Notes under the pieces: model-generated | What the model saw: only the letters and a program-made list of their open reading frames with translations | What the model was told of the DNA's origin: nothing | The model's database searches: none | From: an uncultured Hungatella sp. | Lineage (GTDB): Bacteria; Bacillota; Clostridia; Lachnospirales; Lachnospiraceae | Length of the DNA stretch: 64,000 nt | NCBI GenBank assembly: GCA_910585435.1 | Contig: CAJUEJ010000002.1 | Span: forward strand, 1 to 64,000 | Reading direction: 5' to 3' | Position numbers and translations under genes: made by a program | Shown: piece after piece, positions 26,254 to 33,423 of the stretch | How the letters are laid out: the number at the start of each line of letters is the position of its first letter | How positions within the stretch are numbered: position 1 is the first letter of the stretch

Positions 26254-26490
26254 GTTAACTACCCCTTTTTCATTTTTATTGTTTTTGTGTAACCTTGCTT
26301 TCCTTTTCTTATTCCATCAATTCGAAGCCCCAAACAGCCATCACACACTTCATAACTCTGCATTTAAATTCAAGTAATTTTAATAATAAAAATTAATTTA
26401 CTATTTTATCTATTATCCTTCATAACATTCTTCAATTTCTTTATCTTTTATTTTAATTATAAAAATATAATTTTTATTTTTGATGAATCC
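26254..26490 (-). other. AT-rich leader with operator-like palindrome
   Basis: This long 5' region between promoter and binding-protein remnant has no gene. It contains a 7-base-arm palindrome AATTATA/TATAATT (26455-26472) just downstream of the promoter, which could be an operator, perhaps for the neighbouring IclR regulator. Nothing else was recognised. Confidence 0.4.
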
Positions 26491-26519
26491 ATTATATAGT
26501 ATTATTTTCCAAATGTCAA
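26491..26519 (-). promoter_or_regulatory. Promoter of the xylo-oligosaccharide operon
   Basis: TTGACA and TATAAT, both perfect consensus, are separated by 17 bases on the minus strand. The promoter is intact although the first genes behind it are broken. Confidence 0.8.
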
Positions 26520-26562
26520 TCCTGTTTTTTATATTTTCTTCTCTGTTTTTGAATATTCAGGC

Positions 26563-26606
26563 ATAAAAACAGCCGATTGATTCTCGTTTTTGAAAACCAA
26601 TCGGCT
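26563..26606 (-). terminator. Terminator of the HTH/small-partner operon
   Basis: The 9-base perfect stem AGCCGATTG/CAATCGGCT is followed on the minus strand by GTTTTTAT. It lies about 97 bases after the stop of the small gene at 26703. Confidence 0.8.
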
Positions 26607-26702
26607 ATGTAACTCCCAACTCATCTTGTTATTCCTCCACGCAAGTCATTTCTATAATAGTCTTCTGGCAAAGGTTTTGACTGCGGTTTTTGAGGAGGTT
26701 TT

Positions 26703-26990
26703 CTATTTATCCTTGCTCTTTTTCTTCAATGCCATATTAATTACATCATCTATATTACTGCCTGTAACCTTATCATATTTCTGAATATGAAGCACTTCTT
26801 GTTTAGAAAACTCTTCTTCCATTACCTGCTCTTCAAATAACTCTTCCAAATTTTCTGATTCTAATGCCGCTTTTAATACCTTCACTGTATACTCAGAAAT
26901 CCCATTCCAACTATCATATAAAGCTCTTACTACTCTATCAATTTTATTATAATCAAGATTTTCTTTTGTAAATGCTTTATCAATAGACAT
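26703..26990 (-). CDS. Small acidic protein, partner of HTH protein
   Basis: This 95-residue protein was not recognised. It appears all-helical, with an acidic centre (LESENLEELFEEQVMEEEF) and a basic end (MALKKKSKDK). No enzyme motif or membrane segment is visible. It overlaps the HTH gene by 11 bases and ends before a strong terminator, so the two form one transcription unit. A toxin-antitoxin or other two-component regulatory module is possible from the layout only. Confidence 0.6.
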   Translation of the reverse strand: MSIDKAFTKENLDYNKIDRVVRALYDSWNGISEYTVKVLKAALESENLEELFEEQVMEEEFSKQEVLHIQKYDKVTGSNIDDVINMALKKKSKDK

Positions 26991-27570
26991 CTCTTATCCT
27001 GCTTTCTACAATATTAAATCTTTTAAACTCAGGAATTGCTTCCTCAATGCTCTGCTTTCTTAAATCAAGAGAAGAATCCAGCTTTGCCGCAAGATTTATA
27101 TCTCTTGGATATAGGGGCTCTGGCAAACTACAACTTCGTATATCCTCATAGTCCTGACATAATGGCAGTCCATTTTCCCTGCTTAAATAATCTATCATCG
27201 CCAATAAATAAAAACTTTCTGGATACCATTTCCTATCCCAATAAAGTCTTATTTTATCTTCTTTCAACGTATCAATAATAAAATCCATATCACCTCTGTC
27301 TTTAACCAAGTGGCATATATTGTTTTTAAAAGTTTCAAAATCACTTCTATACAGCATTGATTTTCTGCCTTCCAGATGTTCTTCCAGAAGCTCTTCCATA
27401 GCTATATTAAGCACTTTTGCCAGTCTATAAACTGTTTCAGCAGTACACTTTTCGATTTTCGTCTTTCCCTTTACTATATCTAAAAGCGTTGTATATGGTA
27501 CATTACTTTCTTTTGAACATCGGTACACTGATATATTTTTCCTTTTTAATATTGTAACTAATTCCATCAT
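26980..27570 (-). CDS. HTH-domain protein with unknown C-terminal domain
   Basis: Residues 1-60 form an XRE-type helix-turn-helix (SKESNVPYTTLLDIVKGKTK). The remaining 135 residues were not recognised. They contain WYPESFYLLAMIDYLSRENG and end in FKRFNIVESRIRDVY. The protein has 196 residues. The gene starts behind AGAGG and is the first of two overlapping genes. The palindrome between its promoter elements suggests that it represses itself. Confidence 0.65.
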   Translation of the reverse strand: MMELVTILKRKNISVYRCSKESNVPYTTLLDIVKGKTKIEKCTAETVYRLAKVLNIAMEELLEEHLEGRKSMLYRSDFETFKNNICHLVKDRGDMDFIIDTLKEDKIRLYWDRKWYPESFYLLAMIDYLSRENGLPLCQDYEDIRSCSLPEPLYPRDINLAAKLDSSLDLRKQSIEEAIPEFKRFNIVESRIRDVY

Positions 27571-27600
27571 TCATACCTCTATAAATTCTATAATAATCCC

Positions 27601-27629
27601 ATTATAACGGTACACCGTCATAGTGTCAA
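27601..27629 (-). promoter_or_regulatory. Promoter with operator palindrome, HTH operon
   Basis: TTGACA and TATAAT are separated by 17 bases on the minus strand. The spacer contains an inverted repeat with 5-base arms (ACGGT/ACCGT, 27607-27618), well placed for autorepression by the HTH protein. Confidence 0.75.
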
Positions 27630-27659
27630 GACATAGGGAAAATTGCTTGTGAGACATAA

Positions 27660-27723
27660 AGAGGCTATCGGGAAATAGATAGCCCTACACAGGGGCATAA
27701 ATCGTTATTTTCCGACAGCCTCT
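27660..27723 (-). terminator. Large imperfect hairpin after the IclR gene
   Basis: AGAGGCT/AGCCTCT arms with further pairing of TCGGGAAATA to TATTTTCCGA enclose a smaller GCCC/GGGC hairpin. On the minus strand it starts 11 bases after the IclR stop and ends in CTCTTTATG, a weak U-tract. It most likely terminates the IclR transcript. Confidence 0.55.
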
Positions 27724-27734
27724 CGCTTTGTATC

Positions 27735-28529
27735 TTATTCACCAAACGCCTGATACCCCATCTCCCTGGAGACCTTTCCCACAATACGTTTCAATTCCCC
27801 CAGACGCGGAGCAATCAGTTCATCTGTCAGCCTGGTCTTGGGTCCGGTCACACTGATACCTGCCATCACCCTTCCAGAAGAATCATAGACCGGAACCGCC
27901 ACACACCGGGCGCCTATCTCGCACTCCTCATTGTCATAAGCCAGCCCTTCCTTCTTGGCTGTTTTTAATAATTCCATCAGCTCCCACTTAGTAGTAGGCG
28001 TGTATTCTGTAAACTTGGGCATACCCTCTTTCAGTATCAGTCTGTCTATATCCTCCTCCGTATAGTTAAAGAGAAGCAGCTTACCAATCCCGGTACAGTG
28101 CATAGGCGCGATATTGCCGATGCGCTGCATGGAACGAATCGTAGAATTGGGGCTTTCCACAACCTCCATATACACTACTTTCATGTCCTTTTCCACAGCC
28201 AGGCATACGGTTTCCCCAAACATAGCAGATATCTCCTTCATATAGGGGCGCGCAATCCTGCGGATATCCACGTTCTCCAGTACCTGATTGGACAATGCAC
28301 AAATCTTATAGGTCAGGTAATACCTTGAGGTCTCCTTGTCCTGAGCTGCATAGCCATTGTCCACCAGGGATGTAAGAAAACGCAGTACTGTACTGCTGTT
28401 TATCCCCAGAAACTTGGAAATATCCATAAGACGGATCGGTTCTCGCTGCCTGGCTAAAAATTCCAAAATTTTCAGCATCTTCTCCGATGACTGATTACTT
28501 CGAACACCAACTGATACTTCTTTTTCCAT
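27735..28529 (-). CDS. IclR-family transcriptional regulator
   Basis: The 264-residue protein has an N-terminal winged helix (MLKILEFLARQREPIRLMDI, with SKFLGINSSTVLRFL as recognition region) and the C-terminal IclR effector domain with MHCTGIGKLLL and the VAVPVYDSSGRVMAGISVTG segment. Members often respond to sugar acids or aromatic acids, and a glucuronate-type ligand would suit the neighbouring xylan genes (inference). I chose the ATG behind AGGTGG. It is separated from those genes by the HTH pair. Confidence 0.88.
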   Translation of the reverse strand: MEKEVSVGVRSNQSSEKMLKILEFLARQREPIRLMDISKFLGINSSTVLRFLTSLVDNGYAAQDKETSRYYLTYKICALSNQVLENVDIRRIARPYMKEISAMFGETVCLAVEKDMKVVYMEVVESPNSTIRSMQRIGNIAPMHCTGIGKLLLFNYTEEDIDRLILKEGMPKFTEYTPTTKWELMELLKTAKKEGLAYDNEECEIGARCVAVPVYDSSGRVMAGISVTGPKTRLTDELIAPRLGELKRIVGKVSREMGYQAFGE

Positions 28530-28577
28530 ACATACCACCTCTGACTCTGTTTTTATCAAGTATTTCTTTACAAATGT

Positions 28578-28610
28578 CTTAATATTTAAAATTACATTTT
28601 ATTTATTAAG
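28578..28610. promoter_or_regulatory. 33-bp palindrome, candidate IclR operator
   Basis: The arms CTTAATA/TATTAAG and AAAAT/ATTTT are symmetric about a central TAC. The palindrome starts 4 bases downstream of the -10 element of the iclR promoter, a classic place for an autorepressor operator. Confidence 0.55.
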
Positions 28611-28613
28611 ATT

Positions 28614-28642
28614 ATTATAAGATAAAAACCGCAGAAAGTCAA
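28614..28642 (-). promoter_or_regulatory. Promoter of the IclR gene
   Basis: TTGACT and TATAAT are separated by 17 bases on the minus strand. The -35 overlaps the stop codon end of the SdpI-like gene at 28639. Confidence 0.75.
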
Positions 28643-29007
28643 TGATCGGTATCAAATTTCTTCTTCAACGCCTTCTCCACAAAAAAGATGGTCATAAACA
28701 ATATCATACATTCTGCCATTACAATTACTCCGCTCACCCTGCCAACAATGTCATCCCCCTTATTGACAGCCGGAACCATGCCAATAATTGACAGAGGCAG
28801 CATAACCCACCCGGTCTTCCACCATAATTTCCCGCAGTATAAATGAGCAAAATTCCATGTATCCTGATTCTTCCTGGACCTGGAAGTCCGATAACCGTAA
28901 ATCCCATTGATTGTTTTCGGCGGATTCTTGATAAATACCCGTCCAAACACAATCATCAGTACTGGTATCATAAGATTACTTATTGTCAAGAACGCCCAGA
29001 ATCCCAT
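28639..29007 (-). CDS. SdpI-like membrane protein
   Basis: The 122-residue protein has three hydrophobic segments. It also has the SdpI-family signature NGIYGYRTSRSRKNQDTWNF and the AHLYCGKLWW motif. In Bacillus subtilis SdpI gives immunity to the SdpC toxin and senses it. No sdpC-like toxin gene is visible here, so the role is open. Its ATG shares one base with the stop of the upstream gene (TAATG-type overlap). It is last in the PadR operon. Confidence 0.8.
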   Translation of the reverse strand: MGFWAFLTISNLMIPVLMIVFGRVFIKNPPKTINGIYGYRTSRSRKNQDTWNFAHLYCGKLWWKTGWVMLPLSIIGMVPAVNKGDDIVGRVSGVIVMAECMILFMTIFFVEKALKKKFDTDH

Positions 29008-29354
29008 TATATATCCTCTCCTTTTTTGTAGTACACGCGATCCAGTTTATTGTGATACGCAATCATTCCAAACATACCGCCTGTCACTTCAATGATACAC
29101 AAAACAGCTGCTGCTCCTCCTCCAAAGGGAACTCCGCATACATAGCAGAGAATAAACCCTGCTCCATATACTATCCACATCATGCCATGCTTTTGATTAT
29201 AAGCTTTTACGTCCGTGATCCGCTCCTTCTCCGGCGGCTCCTTCCCACTCCAAAAACCAACCGGATTTTTACTTCTATACTGAACAATTCCCAGAATTAT
29301 AATTGGAGCTATACAAACCAGTGAGATGATTGCTGATATTATTATTTCAGCCAT
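29007..29354 (-). CDS. Small membrane protein, PadR operon
   Basis: The 115-residue protein has an N-terminal membrane segment (residues about 5-25), a cytoplasmic loop (NPVGFWSGKEPPEKERITDV), and two further hydrophobic segments. The pattern resembles small membrane proteins that sit next to SdpI genes in Clostridia. I do not assign a function. It overlaps the SdpI gene by one base. Confidence 0.7.
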   Translation of the reverse strand: MAEIIISAIISLVCIAPIIILGIVQYRSKNPVGFWSGKEPPEKERITDVKAYNQKHGMMWIVYGAGFILCYVCGVPFGGGAAAVLCIIEVTGGMFGMIAYHNKLDRVYYKKGEDI

Positions 29355-29367
29355 TCCAGGCCCCTCC

Positions 29368-30015
29368 TTATCTTACGTAGATACCTGCCAGGCGCATATC
29401 CTTATCATATGTCAGCCGATAGGTAGCGCTTACATTCTCATAGGTAACCGTGATTTCCCCCACTGCGAAATGCCTGCCTCCCTGTACCAGCTCTGCCATG
29501 TATACCGCACCGAATTGCCTTCGCTCTCCCCAGTCATCAGACAGCAACTCTTTTGCTTCTGCCATTTCCTCCTCATTTAAAAGGGGCTGCATCTGTAAAA
29601 TGGCTCCTTCCTGCAAAGCCGTATAATCCCCTGCATCCAATAATTCTATCGTCTCTTTCATAGCAGCTTCTACCTGTTCCTTATTGAAATATTTGCTTTT
29701 CTCAATGGCAGCGCTTTTCGGAAGCATCCAGTACACAAGCAATATAAGAAAAGCCAATACCGCTGCAGCAGATGCTGCGATTTTCAACACTTTATTTCTC
29801 ACATATTGTTTCTGCTCTTTTGCCGAAATATTCTCGTTAAATCCATCTGCGATTTCCTTTGCCGTCCCCATCTGGGAAATGACATCCTCCAGCCGTTCCC
29901 CCTGTTTTTCCCGCATATGAATATCCATCAGCAGCTGTCTTTTAATCTCTTTTTTCTTCTTTCCGCCACATTTAATCTTTCTTGCAATAGTGTTTACATA
30001 ATGTTTTTCATTCAT
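29368..30015 (-). CDS. HAAS-type membrane protein with DUF3887-like domain
   Basis: The 215 residues begin with a helical HAAS-like domain (KKKKEIKRQLLMDIHMRE, then MGTAKEIADGFNENI), which is typical of proteins encoded next to PadR regulators. One transmembrane segment follows (AASAAAVLAFLILLVYW). The extracytoplasmic domain has a DUF3887-like pattern (VTYENVSATYRLTYDKDMRL). The gene starts 3 bases after the padR stop, so it is clearly co-transcribed. Confidence 0.75.
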   Translation of the reverse strand: MNEKHYVNTIARKIKCGGKKKKEIKRQLLMDIHMREKQGERLEDVISQMGTAKEIADGFNENISAKEQKQYVRNKVLKIAASAAAVLAFLILLVYWMLPKSAAIEKSKYFNKEQVEAAMKETIELLDAGDYTALQEGAILQMQPLLNEEEMAEAKELLSDDWGERRQFGAVYMAELVQGGRHFAVGEITVTYENVSATYRLTYDKDMRLAGIYVR

Positions 30016-30018
30016 CGC

Positions 30019-30354
30019 CTAATCCTCCATAATCCTGGATATCCCATCGGAAATCCGTCTCCACATAGCTTCTATCTCCTCGAGAGTTTTCTTCCCTGCT
30101 TCGGTGATTTCATAATACTTTCTGGGAACCTGTTTTCCTACGGCTTCGCTCCACCTGCTCACAACCAGCTTATCATCCTCCAGCCGATAGAGTATGGGAT
30201 ATAACGTGCCGTCCTTCAGCAAAAAGGTCTCTTCACTTTTTTCCTTCATCTCCTGAATAATCTGATAGCCATACTTTGCCTCTGATTTCAGCAGCCTCAG
30301 AACCAGCATATCCAAAACGCCTTTCTTCATCTGTCTCTCATACTTTTCATTCAT
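30019..30354 (-). CDS. PadR-family transcriptional regulator
   Basis: This 111-residue winged-helix protein is a short PadR/s1 type. It carries LDMLVLRLLKSEAKYGYQI, then LKDGTLYPILYRLEDDKLV and YYEITEAGKKTL. PadR proteins repress adjacent transporter or membrane-protein genes and are released by a ligand. It heads the HAAS/SdpI operon and has a consensus promoter with a near-palindrome at the start site. A fragment of a second padR copy lies at 32330-32412. Confidence 0.9.
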   Translation of the reverse strand: MNEKYERQMKKGVLDMLVLRLLKSEAKYGYQIIQEMKEKSEETFLLKDGTLYPILYRLEDDKLVVSRWSEAVGKQVPRKYYEITEAGKKTLEEIEAMWRRISDGISRIMED

Positions 30355-30370
30355 GGTTTACCTCATATAC

Positions 30371-30416
30371 CTTGTATTACTAAGTATATTATAAAATCAA
30401 TATCAGTCATAGTCAA
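30371..30416 (-). promoter_or_regulatory. Promoter and operator of the PadR operon
   Basis: TTGACT (30411-30416) and TATAAT (30388-30393) are separated by 17 bases on the minus strand. Just downstream lies CTTAGTAATACAAG (30371-30384), a near-palindrome also present in perfect form beside the padR remnant at 32390. It is the likely PadR operator. Confidence 0.7.
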
Positions 30417-30500
30417 CTGTTTTCTTATTTTTCTACATTTTAGTTCTATTTACAATTTTTGCCAATTTTTATTGGTTTACACAAACTTTAAAACAGATAA

Positions 30501-30533
30501 AGGGCCCCCTGATTTCTCGGAAAGCCCCATAAA
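30501..30533. repeat. Terminator-like direct repeat, copy A
   Basis: This 33-base sequence matches 30 of 33 bases of the tuf terminator at 33374-33406 in the same orientation. It folds as a hairpin (GGGC/GCCC and CTGA/TCGG) and lies 28 bases after the Mrr-type gene stop, for which it can serve as terminator. The two copies bracket the nuclease and MNT/HEPN genes. Confidence 0.75.
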
Positions 30534-30560
30534 TTCAATGGATTTTCAGTTACGTAACGC

Positions 30561-32246
30561 TTAAGTATTATTTTGATTATTCCGTTCTTTGGCCTCTTTT
30601 AAATCTATTTTAGCCTTATGTCCGTGTCTTTCAAGCAAAAACAGCAGATTCGCCCCATTCATTAATGTCAATGGTTTTCCCTTTGCAAATTCATATGCAT
30701 CCTTTCCATAATCGGATGTTGTAACAAGAATGCCTTTTGTTGCACCCTCATTCATCACAGTTCCATATAAATCCCTAACTGCCGATACGCCTACAACATT
30801 TGTATAACGTTTTGCTTGAATAACAATTTTACCACCCCTGATTGGATCCGGATCAAATGCAATCGCATCAACACCGCCATCTCTGCTTGCCTGGGTAATT
30901 TTTACCTCTCCGCCATTTGAATTAAATTCTTCAGCAAACACCTCACGAATTAAATTTTCAAAATCCTGCCAGTCAACAGCAGCTAAGTTTACAGACTCAT
31001 CTAATTTATCAGTCACTTCATAACCCTCAATAAATCTTGAATCTTCTCTGCTCATCTTTACTACAGGAGCAACCGGCGTAATTTTTGTAAATGTTGCAGC
31101 CGATATTCCTTTTGAACGTTTAAACCATTCCTTTGAATCAATATATTCTAAATTAAGATCCATGAAACTTTCTCTTGAAACATTTACGGATAGTATATAT
31201 GGTGAAATTGCCTTACCTGTCGATTTATCTATTGTATTTACTTTGCCATTAAGTACAATCGCTTCTACATTTGGATCATTTGCATCAAATAATGCTTTTA
31301 ATGTTAACAGGACAATATCATAGATTGCTTTATCATACACTTTTTTCATAAAAGCATCTGACTGATAGGATTCCTTATATTCTCCAGAAGACTTAACATA
31401 TGTTACTTTCTTTAAATTAGGCAGATTTTCAACTATTGGCAGCGTAATATCAACAATTAACATTTTATTAGCAGGGTTATATTCACACTTTGTTTCATTT
31501 TCAAATTCAAGGGGAAGATTTATTCTTTCTAACAATTCTGCATAATATATTTCTGATGCATCCTTATCTCCCTCCCTATATGAAACAAACAGTTCATCAA
31601 TCCCCTTATTGAATTCTTCTTTATTTCGTAAAAATTCGCTCTTTTCTTTTTCCCATTTTTCAAGTTCTTCGCTGTATAGAGCAGCAGCATTCGAATTCTC
31701 ATTTGATATTTTTTCACACTCTTCTTGCCACTTTTTATAATCAAGATTGAATTTTTCATCATTTTCGTCTATAAAAGCCTGTTTTCTCTTTTTTAAAATA
31801 CTTGTAAGGAAAGACATTGGAGGATTATATATACTGTCTTCACGAAGGGGTTCTTTTGAAAAAGCTTTTGGAATTGGCTTAGCAGGTATCCTTGTTGTAA
31901 ATTTAGTTTTATCATACATATCACAAGCTTCTAAAGGCTTTATTTGAATTTTTAATATATTTTCTATTTGTTCCAAACTGTCAGCCGCATCTCTCGTCAT
32001 ATCTTCAGCAAATTTAACAGCTTTTTCTATATCTCGTTTTTGCTGCTCCTTATCTCTCTTTCTGGCTTCTAATTCCTGCTTACGCGCCTCTGCCTCACAC
32101 TTTCTTCTCCATTGTTCATCCCATTGTGCATGAATAGCTGCAATCTTTTGATCTAACTCATATCTATTTTGGGCTGTAACCACCCGGTATTTATTTAAAC
32201 CCTTATGACTTATTTCCTGACGTAATGTATAAGTATATCTTGCCAT
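30561..32246 (-). CDS. Mrr-type restriction endonuclease
   Basis: The 561-residue protein ends in an Mrr_cat PD-(D/E)XK nuclease domain. About residues 430-540 contain DWQDFENLIREVF, the catalytic DGGVD and QAKRY motifs, and SAVRDLYGTVMNEGATKG. Residues 40-80 are a charged coiled coil. The middle 300 residues are not recognised and may sense or bind a target. Mrr enzymes cut modified DNA. This long form may act alone or in antiphage defence. No methyltransferase or helicase partner is adjacent. Confidence 0.8.
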   Translation of the reverse strand: MARYTYTLRQEISHKGLNKYRVVTAQNRYELDQKIAAIHAQWDEQWRRKCEAEARKQELEARKRDKEQQKRDIEKAVKFAEDMTRDAADSLEQIENILKIQIKPLEACDMYDKTKFTTRIPAKPIPKAFSKEPLREDSIYNPPMSFLTSILKKRKQAFIDENDEKFNLDYKKWQEECEKISNENSNAAALYSEELEKWEKEKSEFLRNKEEFNKGIDELFVSYREGDKDASEIYYAELLERINLPLEFENETKCEYNPANKMLIVDITLPIVENLPNLKKVTYVKSSGEYKESYQSDAFMKKVYDKAIYDIVLLTLKALFDANDPNVEAIVLNGKVNTIDKSTGKAISPYILSVNVSRESFMDLNLEYIDSKEWFKRSKGISAATFTKITPVAPVVKMSREDSRFIEGYEVTDKLDESVNLAAVDWQDFENLIREVFAEEFNSNGGEVKITQASRDGGVDAIAFDPDPIRGGKIVIQAKRYTNVVGVSAVRDLYGTVMNEGATKGILVTTSDYGKDAYEFAKGKPLTLMNGANLLFLLERHGHKAKIDLKEAKERNNQNNT

Positions 32247-32329
32247 AACTATTCACTCCTCGTATGTGATTTCTGCATATATAATTGTTATTATTATAGC
32301 ACATTTCCGTTTATTTTTCCATTGCCGTC

Positions 32330-32412
32330 TCCATCTTGTAAATGATATCCCCCAGCCGATAAAATATGGGATATAGCGTACCTCAAATGCTTTGTATTAC
32401 AAAGTATATCAA
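32330..32412 (-). pseudogene. Remnant of a second padR gene and its operator
   Basis: Bases 32345-32381 resemble the padR coding segment at 30165-30205 (shared CCAGCCGATA and TATGGGATATA). They then join directly to a copy of the padR promoter-side sequence. The stretch that should lie between, about 150 bases in the intact gene, is gone. The operator-like CTTTGTATTACAAAG at 32390-32404 is a perfect palindrome around one central base. Confidence 0.6.
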
Positions 32413-32460
32413 CCGGTTTCTTATTTCGTCATGTGCTAAAACAGATACTGAAGAATCCGG

Positions 32461-32489
32461 TTGTGAAAAGGCATATTAGAGGGTATAAT
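32461..32489 (+). promoter_or_regulatory. Promoter of the MNT/HEPN pair
   Basis: TTGTGA and TATAAT are separated by 17 bases on the plus strand, 88 bases before the MNT start codon. Confidence 0.75.
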
Positions 32490-32577
32490 GTAAAATAGAT
32501 TTTATCTTGAAAGAAAAGACTGACAATACTATTGGGGTAGAAAAAATAAGCAAGTAATTGCAAAAAAGGAGGGAGAT

Positions 32578-32925
32578 ATGACCATGCCACAGGCAATGCA
32601 AAATTTGATAGAAAAGTATATTGCAGAAATCCAAAAGATATATCGTACGCATTTGCGAAAAGTGATTTTATTCGGCTCTTATGCCAGAGGGGATTACAGT
32701 CCGGATTCAGATGTAGATATTATGATATTGCTTGATATGTCTGATATGGATTTAAAGGCATACAGCCAGCAGCTTTCTTATATGACCTATGATTTTAATC
32801 TGGACAATGACCTTGATATAAAGCCTATTGTCAAAAGTGAAGGTCATTTTAGAAAATGGGTAGTTAATTATCCGTTTTATGCAAATATTGATAAAGAAGG
32901 AGTGGTTTTGCATGGAACAGCATAG
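32578..32925 (+). CDS. MNT-type nucleotidyltransferase (antitoxin-like)
   Basis: The 115-residue minimal nucleotidyltransferase has GSYARG (Gly33-Ser34) followed by Asp45 and Asp47 in the GSx10DxD pattern (PDSDVDIMILLD). In studied HEPN/MNT pairs the MNT partner AMPylates the HEPN toxin and so silences it. AAGGAGGGAGAT precedes the ATG. It overlaps the HEPN gene by 14 bases. It is on the plus strand, against almost all neighbours. Confidence 0.88.
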   Translation: MTMPQAMQNLIEKYIAEIQKIYRTHLRKVILFGSYARGDYSPDSDVDIMILLDMSDMDLKAYSQQLSYMTYDFNLDNDLDIKPIVKSEGHFRKWVVNYPFYANIDKEGVVLHGTA

Positions 32926-33313
32926 AGAGGACATCGGAACAAGAAAAGACCTTGTATTCTATCGGCTTCAGACTGCCAAAGCCGACTTGAAATCTGCAAG
33001 AATACTTTTGGCAGCGGAGGAATATAAGGGTGCGAATAATCGAGCTTACTATGCTATTTTTCATGCCATCAATGCTATTCATGCGTTGAGTGGAAAGGCT
33101 TATAAACGTCATAAAGATGCAATCGGAAATTTTAATAAAGACTATATTAAAACTGAGATTTTCCCCAGAGAAATGGGGAAGAAAATCGGCGAAGCTGAAG
33201 AAATTCGTCATGCCAGTGATTATGATGATTTCTATATTGCCAGCCAGGAAGAATCCGAAAGGCAAGTTGTTGTGGCAGATGGTTTATACAGCTGGCTGAA
33301 AAGTACTGTATGA
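32912..33313 (+). CDS. HEPN-domain protein (toxin-like)
   Basis: The 133-residue helical protein has the HEPN RNase signature Rx4-6H as Arg44-AYYAIF-His51. I start at MEQHREDIG because AGGAG lies 9 bases upstream. An earlier in-frame ATG has none. HEPN proteins paired with MNT are usually RNases or tRNA-acting toxins. The AYYAIFHA context is of the PF05168 kind rather than the RX4HXY kind of HepT. Confidence 0.85.
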   Translation: MEQHREDIGTRKDLVFYRLQTAKADLKSARILLAAEEYKGANNRAYYAIFHAINAIHALSGKAYKRHKDAIGNFNKDYIKTEIFPREMGKKIGEAEEIRHASDYDDFYIASQEESERQVVVADGLYSWLKSTV

Positions 33314-33366
33314 TGCAGTTTGAAGCTCCTGAAACATAAGATTCTGTTATAGATAATACAAAATTT

Positions 33367-33406
33367 TAAAAAAAGGGCCTCCCGATTTCTCGGAAAGCCC
33401 TATAAA
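33367..33406 (-). terminator. Terminator of tuf; direct-repeat copy B
   Basis: On the minus strand AGGGC/GCCCT and CCGA/TCGG form a stem that ends in seven T residues. It starts 17 bases after the tuf stop codon. Bases 33374-33406 are a near copy of 30501-30533. Confidence 0.85.
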
Positions 33407-33423
33407 ATCTAACTTTTTACTGA

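Noticed and set aside
26400..26520. AT-rich stretch considered as a replication or transfer origin
   Set aside because: No DnaA boxes or iterons were seen. The promoter and an operator-like palindrome account for it.
27660..27723. Inverted repeat considered as a second mobile element
   Set aside because: It has no target-site duplication and lies directly after the iclR stop codon, so a terminator is the simpler reading.
30462..30475. CCAAT/ATTGG palindrome beside terminator copy A
   Set aside because: It is short, AT-rich, without a U-tract or neighbouring promoter, and could be chance.
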